64,000 nucleotides of DNA from Triplophysa rosa (lineage: Eukaryota; Chordata; Actinopteri; Cypriniformes; Nemacheilidae). Made by a program: the position numbers and the translations under genes. Of the stretch, positions 22,886 through 33,777 are shown in pieces (position 1 is the stretch's first letter; each line of letters opens with the position of its first letter). Below the pieces are notes generated by a model. It was not told the origin of the DNA and ran no database searches. It saw nothing but the letters and a program-made list of their open reading frames with translations. The stretch spans positions 8,022,791 to 8,086,790 of the forward strand of contig NC_079906.1 of assembly GCF_024868665.1 (NCBI RefSeq). The letters are read 5' to 3'.

Positions 22886-24095
22886 CAGGGCTCAACGCTA
22901 AGGATTTTTTCTACTGGCCCGGACGGGCAAGTGATTCCAATTTTCACTGGCCCGCCAAAATTTTCACTGGCCCCACCACAAAAAAGTATTAAATAATATC
23001 TAGTTATTTTTTTATATATTTTTTTACCTATGTAATTTTTAATAAAAAGGGTATACTTTGTAGTCTTCACTGTATTCAATATAATATTGATTTAACCTTA
23101 CTAAAGTTAAAATTTAATCAGTGAAGAGCAGTGAGTGTTTTTTTGTTTTTGTTCTTTGTTGTTTGATGAACAAAACTGAGACGTTTATTATGCTGCTGCC
23201 CCTTTAAGAGATGCAGGGATCTTTTATAATGTAACATACGCGCATCTTGTTTCCACATGCGTTTTGTATCCGTAAGACATAATTGATTACTTTTTTAAGG
23301 ATAATTGGTAATATTGGCATTTTGGCATAATTTTGTGTCGATATGATGTTTTATTAACAAAGTTCGGGAGGAGTACGTGCAGATAACTAACCCGGCTGGC
23401 TTGCCATGACCAATCTCACCATGCAGATAATTAACCCGGCTGGCTTTCCATGACCAATCTCACAATCAGATAACTAACCCGGCGGGCTTCCAATAACCAA
23501 TCTCACCAATAATCTTTTAGCCCGGGAGAAAAACCCCTACAAATAGACAAGACGCCTTACCCTCATTCTCTCTACATTTTCGCAGCATCCCTCCTCCACC
23601 CCAACTCCTCACCATTAGCCTATTTTACCGCAGCATAACAGGGGGGAACGACCCGAGTCCGGGCACACACCGGGCTTGGGGCCCTCTCCCCGGACAAGAG
23701 GCGAGCGCTCCGAGTTCGGAGGAACTACAGAGCTCGGAGCCCTCTCCCTGGGACAGCACACCAAATACGCATAATATCCGTCCCCCATCTGTAGTTATTA
23801 TATGGAGGTGAACTCGTGAAATGGCTGATTACGAGTAAGAAGACGTGAAAGAGAACTCAATTCAGTATTCTGCGCGTTGTTTGATGCAGCAATCCGGCCG
23901 CGCGTGTATCTCAAACAACACGTGAGAACCGAATCCAGTCCTCTTTTGCATCTTCTTGGAAATATTTAAATAGGCAAGTCTTAAAAACGTACAAATTATA
24001 ATTTCCCATGACGATACATGACAGTTCTCTCAGCTGGCACGAGGATCTACCATGCTGGCCCCGGGCCATCGGGCAGTCCTTTATGTCGAGCCCTG
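22886..24095. mobile_element. hAT-like element with CAGGGCTC...GAGCCCTG ends
   Basis: The left end CAGGGCTCAACGCTAAGG and the right end CTTTATGTCGAGCCCTG are inverted, with CTGGCCCG-type motifs inside each end. Length is 1,210 bp. The 8-bp flanks do not match, so the target duplication has decayed. Inside is an LTR-like segment with three CCAAT-bearing repeats (23378-23763). Confidence 0.65.
23378..23763 (+). mobile_element. Possible solo LTR with triple CCAAT repeats
   Basis: A 386-bp segment with TG...CA ends. Three tandem copies of an about 45-bp unit with TAACCCGGCTGGCTT and GACCAATCTCAC lie at 23380-23515. They are followed by a TATA-like ACAAATAGACAAG and a GC-rich part with repeated GGCCCTCTCCC. 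Flanks AGTACG and AATACG resemble a decayed 6-bp duplication. It looks like retroviral-type enhancer and promoter architecture, but the family was not identified. Confidence 0.35.
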
Positions 24096-24298
24096 GAGCA
24101 GATTGCGCTTTTTCACCTCACATACAGACGAAGGCATCTCAGTTTGGTTCTGTACAGACAGCATACATTTTTTGTAAATGACTTGTCACCATACCTTTTC
24201 TTTCGGTAGTTAATTTGATAGTAGAATGCTCGTCACTCCTATCCTAAATTATACACAGTTCCTAAATTAGTGAACTGTGCATGTGTACAGAACAGGAT

Positions 24299-24700
24299 TG
24301 AAGGGAACATTTCGCCCCAAAATAAAAATTCTGTCATCATTTACTCACCCTTCAGTTGTTCCAAATCTGTATACATTTCTTTGTTCCGATGACCCCAGAA
24401 AAATATTTGGAAGAATGCTTGTAACAGTTCTTGGCCGCCATTAGCTACCATAGTAGAAAAAATGACAATGGTAGTCAAAAGTGCCCCAGAACTGTTTGCT
24501 TTCCTACATTCTTCAAAATATCTTCTGTTGTGTTAAATAAAACAAAATTATATATAAAGTATTTTTCCTACTATGGTAGACAATGGGGTCCATTCTTCCA
24601 AATATCTTTCTCTGTGTTCATCAGAATAAAGAAATTGATACAGATTTGGAACAACTTGAGGGTGAGTAAATGATGACAGAATTTTCACTAAAAAGGTGAA
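24299..24700. mobile_element. Cyprinid foldback MITE (copy 1)
   Basis: It has the halves AAATTCTGTCATCATTTACT and the inverse AGTAAATGATGACAGAATTT, and central GACAATGGTAGTCAAAAGTG. It is the same family as 32155-32416, 44863-45162, 51522-51813 and 52787-53108. Confidence 0.8.
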
Positions 24701-24797
24701 GTGACAACAAAATTTAGCAGCAATGTGTATGTGGCCTACCTAATCTAATCCCTAACTTTTAGGGATGCTTTGATACTGATACTGATGAACCAATGCA

Positions 24798-25094
24798 GTC
24801 AAGCATTTGAAAATGATCCAGAATGCAGCTGCATGTCTAGTTTTCAACCAGCCTAAAAGAACCCATTTAACACCCCTCCTGATTTCACTTCACTTGGTGC
24901 CAGTTGCCACCCCGCATCAAGTTTAAATCTCTAATTCTCTCCTTTGCTTACTCCATCTTTAATCCTCCTAGTAGTATGGCCTAAACTAACGGTACTGTTT
25001 AGCGTGTTGACAAAATGTTTATATGCTCTCCTACTTGTAAGTCGCTTTGGATAAAAACGTCTGCCAAATGAATAAATGTAATGGAAATGTAAAT
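24798..25094 (+). mobile_element. 5'-truncated L2 LINE fragment
   Basis: The plus strand translates IQNAAACLVFNQPKRTHLTP followed by LLISLHLVPVA, the typical C-terminal end of L2 reverse transcriptase proteins, with later stops. The 3' tail is TCGCTTTGGATAAAAACGTC then AAATGAATAAATG. Confidence 0.8.
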
Positions 25095-26184
25095 TATACT
25101 GGTGTCTGTATCGGGCCCGAAACTAAGCTCATATACTTGTACTCGTACTTGAAAAAATACACAGAAACTTCATGTGCCAAAACTGACTGAAATTTGTGCT
25201 TTGAAAGTTTCTGACAAGCACATAAATTTACTTATTCTTAAAGTTTAAATGACTAACTATTCTATTTTTATTAGTCTCACTGTGTTGTGCTTGGAAAATT
25301 GCCACCTCACAAAAAAATACAGGTAAAGGGATCAGTATCAGCAAGTACCAGAAAAAATATCGGTACTCATATTTAAAAAATGGTATCAGTGAATCTAGAG
25401 GTCATCCGATTGATTGGCCGGCTGATTTTTGGGATTTTTGCATTAATCGGCCGATTGTGCCACAAATTAGGCCGATTAACAGCGAGGTGCATCTGTGAAG
25501 CGTTGTTGTGGAACACGCGACGCTGCCTCTTGCGGCAAACAGATTACCACCGGCATAACACTGTGATGTCTCCCCTGCCTTCTAACTTTTTAACTACCTG
25601 ATAACTTCACAAGAATATGATAAGACTTATTTTTATCCTTCGTTCATAATCCTTCTACCCTTGTATATTTTATTGATTAAATATGAAAATAATTGAGAAT
25701 GCGAGTAACTCTTTGGAACTTTATTGTTAGCGAGCCTTCAACCACATAGTTTAGGCTACATGTATGCATGGGTACCAAAACCTGGTGACGAGCCCAGCGG
25801 CTAAATTATTACAGTAGGCCCCATTGTATAGCTATATAAACACCGACGTTATCAATACTGTTTCTGTACCGGAGAATTTCTCTCCCTCTGAGGCTGTGTG
25901 TGAGACGGAGCAACTCGCACTCTGCAACCATGCCTTGTTAAAAGACGAAACTTCTGGCTGAAACATGCACGTTAACTTTCCTGCTTAAATGTGTCTGTGG
26001 GTCGACTCTGTTTAAACTTTGTATTAAGAGGCGTTTTGGTCCATCTTTCTATCAAATAGACGAAATAAATGCACACAATTTACATATGAACGTGACCGGG
26101 GCAGATAAACAAACAAAGAGATGCGTTTTTTTTCTGCTCTTGGAGCCACGAGACACGCTAAACACTGTAAGTGTGTGTTAGAAA

Positions 26185-28791
26185 TAGGGCTGTGCGATTT
26201 GGGGAAAATATCTAATTGCGATATTTTTGACAGACATTGCGATTGCGATTTGATTTGCGATTTTAACTTTTCTAATTCAAGCTTCAATTCAATATTGTTG
26301 TGTGGAGCACAGTATGGGTATAGTTACCGTGAAAGAAAACAACAAAAATAAAAACATTTAATTGTTTCCATTAAAACCATTACAAAATTAATTTTTGTAG
26401 TGTGCTTTGGGCATTATTCAAATAGGGCTTACTGTTGTTCAATTGGTTCCCAATTTCCAGATTACATCGCACCAATACAATCCAAATACCAGTGTACACT
26501 ATTATAGTTTCCATTAAAACAAATACAACTCCCATTGTAACCCTTAAATCCATAACATTTTCTATTGTGTTAGTGAATTATTAAAATAGTTCATAGTTTA
26601 CATAGGCTGATTTATTATTGTTTAAGTATGTGGGATTTTTTAAAACAAGTAAAAAATGAGCTGAATGTTTAATTTCATCCAAGTGAAATTAGCAAAACAG
26701 TTAGATAGAATTTACATTTGTTTGAAACGCGGAGCTAGGCGTGAGTTTACACAGGGTGCGCGCGTGCGTCAAGCCTCGTCAATATTGCCAGATGCCCGAG
26801 CCGGACTCAAGTACTATAAACGTCATAGGTATGGCGTTATTATAATGACAAATGTCGCGAGCGCATTATTACAAGGCGAGAGCGCATTCTTGTCATACGA
26901 GCGCGCGAATCTCTCCGCTCGCACGCCGATTTCCTTTGCTCGTGCACAAAACTGGACGCGCGCTTTCAATTATACGCTGCTCTCTTATGAATTTTCTCTC
27001 CTCTCGCTCAGTGAGCGTGTGCGCACTCAAAATGCGTGCCGTGCGTCCACGAATCCTTTGGTACTCTTGCTCTCGAGAGGTCCTCCTGTGTGTTCCAGGC
27101 ATCATAGGCTGTCAAAAGTAGTCAACCAATCAGGGATAGGCTTCCACGTCGGGCCAATGAAAACGCGACCTCTTAACTACAGTAGGCCTAATTGTTAAAA
27201 ATGCTTGATGAAAAGAGTTGTTTTTCGTGTTCTTTTCTACAAAAGTGTCATGTTAATGTGTAATTCTTGTAAAATAGTACATTGTAAATTGCTGAGTTTC
27301 ATTCTTATAAAATCTTTTAATATATAAACCTTTTAATGAGTGGATTCTTGCGTGTGGGTAGGTGGGTGGATGGGGGGCACCATGAGGTCTTAATACGCCT
27401 CTGGATCCACCACGTTCTCAGGTAACAATTTTAATATATTTGATGCAACATTATTAATCAAATGTATATTATAAATGAACGGTAAGGGAGCGTTTGGTAT
27501 ATTGCATAGTAGTTCAGTTTTATGCCCTGAACTTCTGGAACACTGAATGCAGAACACTTACAGTGTCTGTCTGCAAACGCATTAAATGCATAACCAAATA
27601 GGTATAGAATATTATATGATATTTCCAAATGCTCCAGTGCTATTATTGTTTTGATATGTACCGTTACTTGTAGTAAATATTATTTTAGAATAAAGCTAAC
27701 TTAAGACACCAATCTAAATTGTTCGGTAATCAATTTAGTACTATTTTGACAATACTATGTTTAGTGTAGGACATGCATGAGGACCACATGAACTTGAGGG
27801 TGTTGGCCTGTTTTGTCTGAATAACATGGTAGTTAAACTGACGTTTATATGTAGCCTACAAAGCATCCTAATGCCCCGTTCATTTCTAATACACATTTGA
27901 CTAATAATGTTGCATCAAATATATTAATATTGTTACCTGAGAACGTGGTGGATCCATCTTGCTTCGTTGAAAACGTCGAGTCACTTTCAACCAATAAGAT
28001 GCCATGTAAGAGGTCGCGTTTTCATTGGCCCGCCGTGGAAGCCTATCCCTGATTGGTTGACTACTTTTGACAGCCTATAATGCCTGGAACACGCAGGAGG
28101 ACCTCTCGAGAGCAAGAGTACCAAAGGATTCGTGGACGCACGGAACGCATTTTGAGTGCGCACACGCTCACTGAGCGAGAGGAGAGAAAATTCATAAGAG
28201 AGCAGCGTATAATTGAAAGCGCGCGTCCAGTTTTGTGCACGAGCAAAGGAAATCGGCGTGCGAGCGGAGAGATTCGCGCGCTCGTATGACAAGAATGCGC
28301 TCTCGCCTTGTAATAATGCGCTCGCGACATTTGTCATTATAATAACGCCATACATTACGAAACAGGCTGTGTATGCGCGTCAAGTTTAAACGGCTCGTCC
28401 GCGAGACGCGCAACGCGGGGAAGAGTCGCGCGAGTATGACACAGGCTGTGTGTGCGGTCTTCTGAATTGGACGGTTCTTTAGTATTTATTTGCCTAATGA
28501 TCGATCTGACTCTGCAGATGCCATAATAACACACACTGTCTCTCTCCTGGCTTCTGTATGTTTTTTTTTTTTAATGACGGACGTTTATGCAGTTGGCTGG
28601 GGCAGTGCTGATTAGGCATAATGGAGGTGCGCTCACTCAGTTGGTTAGCAAGAATGCCACTCAAAGCGGGCTTGGAACAGACGCGTTTCCTATTTTTCAC
28701 ATCGCTTCCACATCGCAGCCTCTTGCGATTAGCAAATCGCAACGTCTCACATCGCGATTGCGATTCGATTTCGATTAATCGTTCAGCCCTA
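26185..28791. mobile_element. hAT element carrying a long inverted repeat
   Basis: Ends TAGGGCTGTGCGATTTGG and ATTAATCGTTCAGCCCTA; flanks GTTAGAAA at 26177-26184 and 28792-28799 are identical. Length is 2,607 bp. No transposase was seen. The centre is filled by inverted arms (26831-27175 with 28007-28351, and 27403-27482 with 27876-27955). Confidence 0.85.
26831..28351. repeat. Long inverted repeat (345-bp arms, about 99% identical)
   Basis: Arm 26831-27175 is the reverse complement of 28007-28351 with only about four differences, and a run of nearly 190 bases is identical. Inner arms of 80 bp (27403-27482, 27876-27955) also pair, at about 93%. The central loop is 393 bp. The arms are CpG-rich. 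The mirrored open frames in the arms (26665-27198 plus, 27987-28355 minus) follow from the palindrome and are not taken as genes. Confidence 0.9.
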
Positions 28792-28977
28792 GTTAGAAAT
28801 CTGAAAAGGAGAGAAAACATTCTACTTGCTTGGTACGTTTTTGATCATTAAACCAAACTTTTAAGTCTTCCGCCAAAGTTTAAATCCTGACTTTGCCCCT
28901 TGTTTACGCATTATGTCCGTAGGCGGTCTCTTATGGTTGTTTAAACGCATTCGACCACAAGAGCGTCTACTTTCCTG

Positions 28978-30040
28978 TAGGGCTGCAGCTATCGATTATT
29001 TTAGTAATCGAGTATTCTACTGATTTTCCATCGATTAATCGGGTATTCGGATAATAGGTACTTTTTCTTTATTAAAGAGCGATACTAAATATACAAGAGA
29101 AAATAAGACAGGTCTCTTAAAATGAACAACTAATTTGTTTACTTTTTAGAAAAATTTACATATTTATTGCTGAAATTGTATACATTAATATCTGTGAAAA
29201 CTAAACCCATTTAGTACATTACATTGCCATATTACATTCAAAATGCAATATAATACAAATGTATAAATAAGAAACATTAATAAAAATAGAAAGAATAATT
29301 TCAAAGGTAAACAACTAACTTCAGCTTATGCATGATGCATTTAGTTTATTATTATTAACTAAATTAGTTTTAGTTTCTTTTTTTACTATTAAATAGTCAT
29401 ATATTTGTCCACATAAAATACCGAGTTAACCGGACTTTTATTTTGGCAGGTTGTCGGAAGATGCTTATTTTCAAACAAACAATAAAATGTTCTTGAAATA
29501 AACTCTCAGAGCAACTCTGTAGATGAAGTTCATGTGTTCATGTCCTCATAAAGCGCAGGCGCAGACAAATTCATCATTGAGCATCATGCGTATAGCACGT
29601 TAAACTGTGTAGCTCATTCACTCACACACCCAGAACAGACATATGGCATGTGTAAATAACAGGATTCGGCATCCACTCGTCTTCATCTAGTTTGATGGAC
29701 TCAATGCAGCCGGAAAACAAGTTTCATTGCAAAATAGACTAAAACTAAGTAAAATAGCAGTTCACCATTTCATTAAACTATCACGTATTTATCAGCATGA
29801 GAGTTTGTGAACAGACTAAAATGCGTGTGTCTCACGGTGAATGCATGAGACTTGAGAGCCCTGTAACATGAATAGAGTTTAGTGGGCTGTGCGTCAGTAA
29901 TAACGGTCCGTGGGGAAACGCAGTGCTCCGTGTTTACTGTAGTTAAATGGATTAAACGAAGCTTCGAGGCAACAACAATTGCCTCGATCGTTTTTTGTAT
30001 TCGAATTACTCGAGTTACTCGAGGAATTGTTTCAGCCCTA
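28978..30040. mobile_element. hAT element (family A, full length)
   Basis: Ends TAGGGCTGCAGCTATCGATT and CTCGAGGAATTGTTTC...AGCCCTA. It shares its right half with 21625-22368 and fragments at 54860-55043. The 8-bp flanks do not match, so either they decayed or the ends were rearranged. Length is 1,063 bp and non-coding. Confidence 0.75.
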
Positions 30041-30042
30041 GC

Positions 30043-30175
30043 TGTATCTATCTTTTATAAATGTGATCAAACTAAATACTCTTCGAAGATACAAAATATG
30101 CAATACTACTTTATAGGTACTCAAGATTAATATGAGATTGTCAGAAACCGCGTGTGTTAGGGCTGCTTTAAAAGT
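30043..30175 (-). repeat. 130-bp repeat, also at 42355-42490 inverted
   Basis: Contains TTATAAATGTGATCAAACTA and TCTTCGAAGATAC; the same sequence, inverted and roughly 85-90% similar, is at 42355-42490. It is an unnamed interspersed repeat into which the 28978-30040 element appears to have inserted. Confidence 0.7.
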
Positions 30176-30460
30176 TTTGAGCAATGTATTATTACTATGA
30201 ATTATACTACTATCTTGTACCCTGCAATAAACATTTATTCAATCTTTCTCAATCAAGTACACTTAGTTGAAGAGACATGTCTTCAATAAGTGTTTAATTT
30301 AAGCAATATTCACTTCTTAGTTAAGTATCACTTCTCATTACTTAATTAGATTTTATGAGATGAAGGTGGAAAAAAGAAAATCGGCCAAAAAAATCGGCCA
30401 TCAAGCTGCCCTGATTTCTAAAAATCGGCATCGACCTCTAGGTGCATCCCTACTAATTTT

Positions 30461-31169
30461 AATGCATTGTTGTAAAAGACTGCTTTATATTTTGTAGATT
30501 AATAGCTAAATTCTGTGTAAATGTTTTCCTATGGGATGTCATAGCTACTTCCCTAAACACTCTGGGTTTTGAAGCTGTATATATTAAACATTCCAGATGC
30601 AAAGGCGTTTCCTGTCAACAAGCGACTGCCAGTCCACTCACCCCAACCAAGATCCTCCTCCTCTCCTTCCTACAGCGTCTTTCTCCCTCTTTTTTGACTC
30701 TGCTGGTTATCTGTTTGCCGTCCCCTCCTTCCATGTCACTACTTCGGTCCCCTTTGCGCAACCACACAGATAAGATTTCACTAACACAGCCATATCGAAT
30801 GTGTTGGACTGTTTGGTAATCTATAGATGTAGGTCAATAGTACTGGTAAATATCTTGCTCTCCGGTTTGCTCTCTGTGTGTTCATTTGTTTGTTAACAAG
30901 GTAGATCAAGTCGTTTTGCATGTTACATGAAATGCATTGCAGATTCGGATTCTTGTTTACTGTTTGCGTCTGTGCTACGTGTGTGAACTCTGTTCGTCTC
31001 AAAAGTGTTCTTTCAAAAACATTCTTCAGTTATGATGTTTGGTGATTTCCTCAAGCTGTGATTTGAACGCCTAGTCCTTCTGTCAACAAGTGTATGTGCG
31101 TGTTTAAGGATTTGTAATAATTACCAAGGACACTAGCCGTGTCTAACCATGCTGTATTCCCTGCAACAG
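30461..31169. other. Non-coding
   Basis: Includes a pyrimidine-rich stretch (30640-30760) with many CCTCC words. No exon could be confirmed. Confidence 0.4.
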
Positions 31170-31263
31170 AGTTTGGCTCCGCCTCCTACCCAGATGATAT
31201 GACATCACTCTGCGGTTACCACAGAAACCAGGGCTCCATTGCAGACGGCTGACAGCCAAGCAG
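31170..31263 (+). other. kiaa1671: 5' UTR exon with two small upstream reading frames
   Basis: A pyrimidine-rich acceptor TATTCCCTGCAACAG precedes it, and it ends at a consensus donor CAAGCAG|GTGAGT. The 94-bp exon contains ATG ATA TGA at 31194-31202 and an overlapping 17-codon frame (ATG 31199, stop ends 31252). It has no long open frame. Its place 1.2 kb before the start-codon exon and its strong splice sites make it a likely untranslated exon of the KIAA1671-like gene. No transcript evidence is available here. Confidence 0.55.
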
Positions 31264-31653
31264 GTGAGTTATTGTTATGGAATTGAAAAACTGCAGACAA
31301 AGCACAATTTGATAACTGCACTGGGACGCATGCCGTATACATGTGCATTTACACAGGTATGTGAATGTATTATGAAGCACGTTTTTATTGTGTGTATATT
31401 GTGTGTGTTAAAGTCTGTGTGCCCTGCGTGATCCGAGCGCAAACACGTGTGTGTTGGCTTCCAAGAGCGACATGTGTATTGCGTTATGGCTCACTGGATG
31501 CTCATTTTGTTTCATGTGTAGTTGTAGTTGCAGACTCGTGCAGGATTTTTATACGCCAGTCTCATTCTCAGTCTGCGCTCTTGATTCAGAAAATTGATCC
31601 CTCCCTTCTGGGCAATGTCCAATCATGCTGATTTAATATACCTATACACACAG

Positions 31654-31709
<56 letters not shown>
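31654..31709. repeat. (CA)n microsatellite
   Basis: An uninterrupted CA run of about 55 bp in the intron before the start-codon exon. Confidence 0.97.
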
Positions 31710-31711
<2 letters not shown>

Positions 31712-32154
31712 ATTTATGGTGTGTCAGTAAAGCATTCGATGTGCTCTTGTGATCTCTGTATCTGCCAAGGCAAAGTCCACAGCAGTGGAGAGGAAAAGAG
31801 CATTTTTCTTTGGGTTTTTGAAAACACCCCACCGCAACAAGATTTTTGAGGACTGTTTTTTTGGTCGTATAAAATGAAGAACAATCTGAAAAGACCATAT
31901 CATATCTGAAAAGACCAATTCGTATCTTTTATTTTTTAATAGTTAACGTTTTTATTTATTTATTTAATATTTCATTCTTACCGCCATTCCAGCATATAAG
32001 GGTATATTTATGGCGAGAACTAGTCAATCTATGCGCAAGTCTGTTCTATACACAAATCGATCTATGCCAGGGGAGGTCAGGGGAGGGATCTATATGTCAG
32101 CGCACTAACCATATCATATCTACTAAGACCATATCTCTGTAGGAAAAATCGTTT

Positions 32155-32416
32155 TATAAGTTTCTTCGTTCTGTTGAACACAAAAGAAGATATTTTGAAA
32201 AATGTAGGACAGCAAACAGTTCTGGGGCACTTTTGATTACCATTGCAATTTTTCCTACTATGGTAGTCAATGATGGCCAAGAACTGTTTAGTTACAAGCA
32301 TTCTTCCAAATATCTTTCACTGTGTTCTTTGGAACAAAGAAATGTATACAGATTTGTCTCAAGGGTGAGTAAATGATGACAGAATTTTTATTTTTGCGTG
32401 AACTGTCCCTTTAAAA
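32155..32416. mobile_element. Cyprinid foldback MITE (copy 2, left end missing)
   Basis: Contains GTAAATGATGACAGAATTTT and ends GAACTGTCCCTTTAAAA. It stops about 52 bp before the splice acceptor of the start-codon exon. Confidence 0.8.
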
Positions 32417-32476
32417 TAAAATTGATTCAATTCATTATCACCTAACTGTGGATTTGTTCTCGTCTTAGGTGGTGTG

Positions 32477-33777
32477 ATGGCTGCCCAGGTGGAGTTTGAT
32501 GCTGGGCGGCCAAGTATGGTTGGGAGTCGTCTGCACCTCAGCCCTCTCATTGACTCTAGCAACAAGAGCTTAGTGGAGGCTTCTGGTGGCCCACAGGGGT
32601 CGCTTATTATTCCCTCAGAGCCTAGCAAACCTGTCCCAGGCCCCAAACCCAGATTGACCCCTAAACCTTTCACTGTGGAAAAAAATCTTACTATACGCCC
32701 TATTTTTGCTCCTAAACCACAGCCGAAACCTAAACCTGAATCCACACAACTAGCTCCCCACAAGCCAGACCCACCAAGCACACCTAAACCACAGCCAGCC
32801 GGTAAACCCAATCTACCATCCACAAATTCATATCGGCCTGAATCCTTTGCCTTTAAAACAGGTCCGAAGACAAGCGCAGGACAAACAAACAAACCGGTGG
32901 CACAGCCCTTTAAACCAGCACCTACTATTGCCTCTACGGATTTGAACAAATCAAGGCCGTCCCCAAGTGGAGATGTACTGAGAAGAACAAGTTTTGGATC
33001 CACACCAGCTCGACCCAAAACTGATGTTCAGGCCTCAACTCCTGGTGCTGAATGGCCCTTTGCATCCCGAAATAAAACACCTGGCCCGTCAATCACTCGT
33101 GCTAAATCAATGGGCTTCCTAACAGAGATTGGGCAGAATTTTGAGAATACTAAAGAGGACACCGGTGCCAAGGATGAGAGTTCTCCTGCTGTTCTTCGGC
33201 CCCAGTCGAAAGGTTCAAGAGCCCGACCGGTTTCAGCTGTGTTCCCTCCAAACCCTACTCAATCTGAGTCCCTCACTCCTGCTCCTCGCTGGGTAGAAAG
33301 ACGGCCACTTTCCTCTGATCTTACTTCAAAGTTTGAGTCAGTTGGGTTGTTCCTACACCGCCGACCTGGTAAAGAGGACAGCAAAGAAAACACTCCAGAA
33401 ACAACAGAAGGTGTTGGAGCTGTAAGTCCGAGAGAGAAAGAAAAGATAGAAGGGCACAATAATCCCCCTGTGCCTGAGAAAAGAAGTCAAAAGACAGAAC
33501 TAAGAGACACAGACTCTAAACCTGAGGACACAGGAGAAAGCAGTATAAAGAGGCGCATCAGTTTGCTCCTGGATTCTTCTTTATCTTTCTCGGTAGCACG
33601 TGTGGATACTCAAGGGACAGAGCCTCATTCACCGGTGCTGGCGGTCTCTGATACTGATGGTGCTGTGGGGGTGAAACAGCGAATCAAAGAACTTACTGAA
33701 GAAGTGCCTACTACGCTGTCACCACCCCAGAAGCCACAATTTAGGCCACGCAGTCTACTATCTGACCGTACTAAAAG
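32477..33777 (+). CDS. kiaa1671: KIAA1671-like coding exon 1 (start codon exon)
   Basis: The acceptor is CGTCTTAG just before 32469. Eight untranslated bases precede the ATG at 32477. An in-frame GTG lies just upstream, but ATG is the natural start. The exon encodes 433 residues plus two bases and ends at AAAAG|GTAAGG. It has no internal stop over 1.3 kb. Composition is low-complexity Pro/Lys/Ser with [10 protein letters not shown] and [11 protein letters not shown] blocks, then RAKSMGFL and a segment [11 protein letters not shown] near the end. It is predicted to be disordered. A foldback MITE ends about 50 bp upstream of the acceptor, and a Tc1 relic lies about 60 bp downstream of the donor. 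Confidence 0.93.

Larger units (their letters stand above)
25396..30440. mobile_element. Second-level hAT element
   Basis: Ends TAGAGGTCATCCGATTG and CATCGACCTCTA, with ATCGGCC motifs inside both ends. Flanks AGTGAATC (25388-25395) and GGTGCATC (30441-30448) match at 6 of 8. They fit inside the outer element's right end, so this element inserted into it. It contains 26185-28791 and 28978-30040. Confidence 0.7.
24760..30452. mobile_element. Outer hAT element of a 5.7-kb nested stack
   Basis: The left end is TAGGGATGCTTTGATACTG and the right end GTGCATCCCTA. Flanks CTAACTTT (24752-24759) and CTAATTTT (30453-30460) match at 7 of 8 positions. An L2 fragment sits at 24798-25094. Its last few bases are separated from the rest by the inner element 25396-30440. 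Confidence 0.7.

Noticed and set aside
26665..27198. 177-codon frame (and its mirror at 27987-28355) as a protein gene
   Set aside because: Both lie in the inverted-repeat arms of a hAT element. Mirrored open frames are expected there, and the CpG-rich sequence has few stops. No family motif is visible.
32359..33018. 219-codon Gly/Leu-rich frame on the minus strand
   Set aside because: Antisense shadow of the Pro-rich start-codon exon; runs into a MITE.
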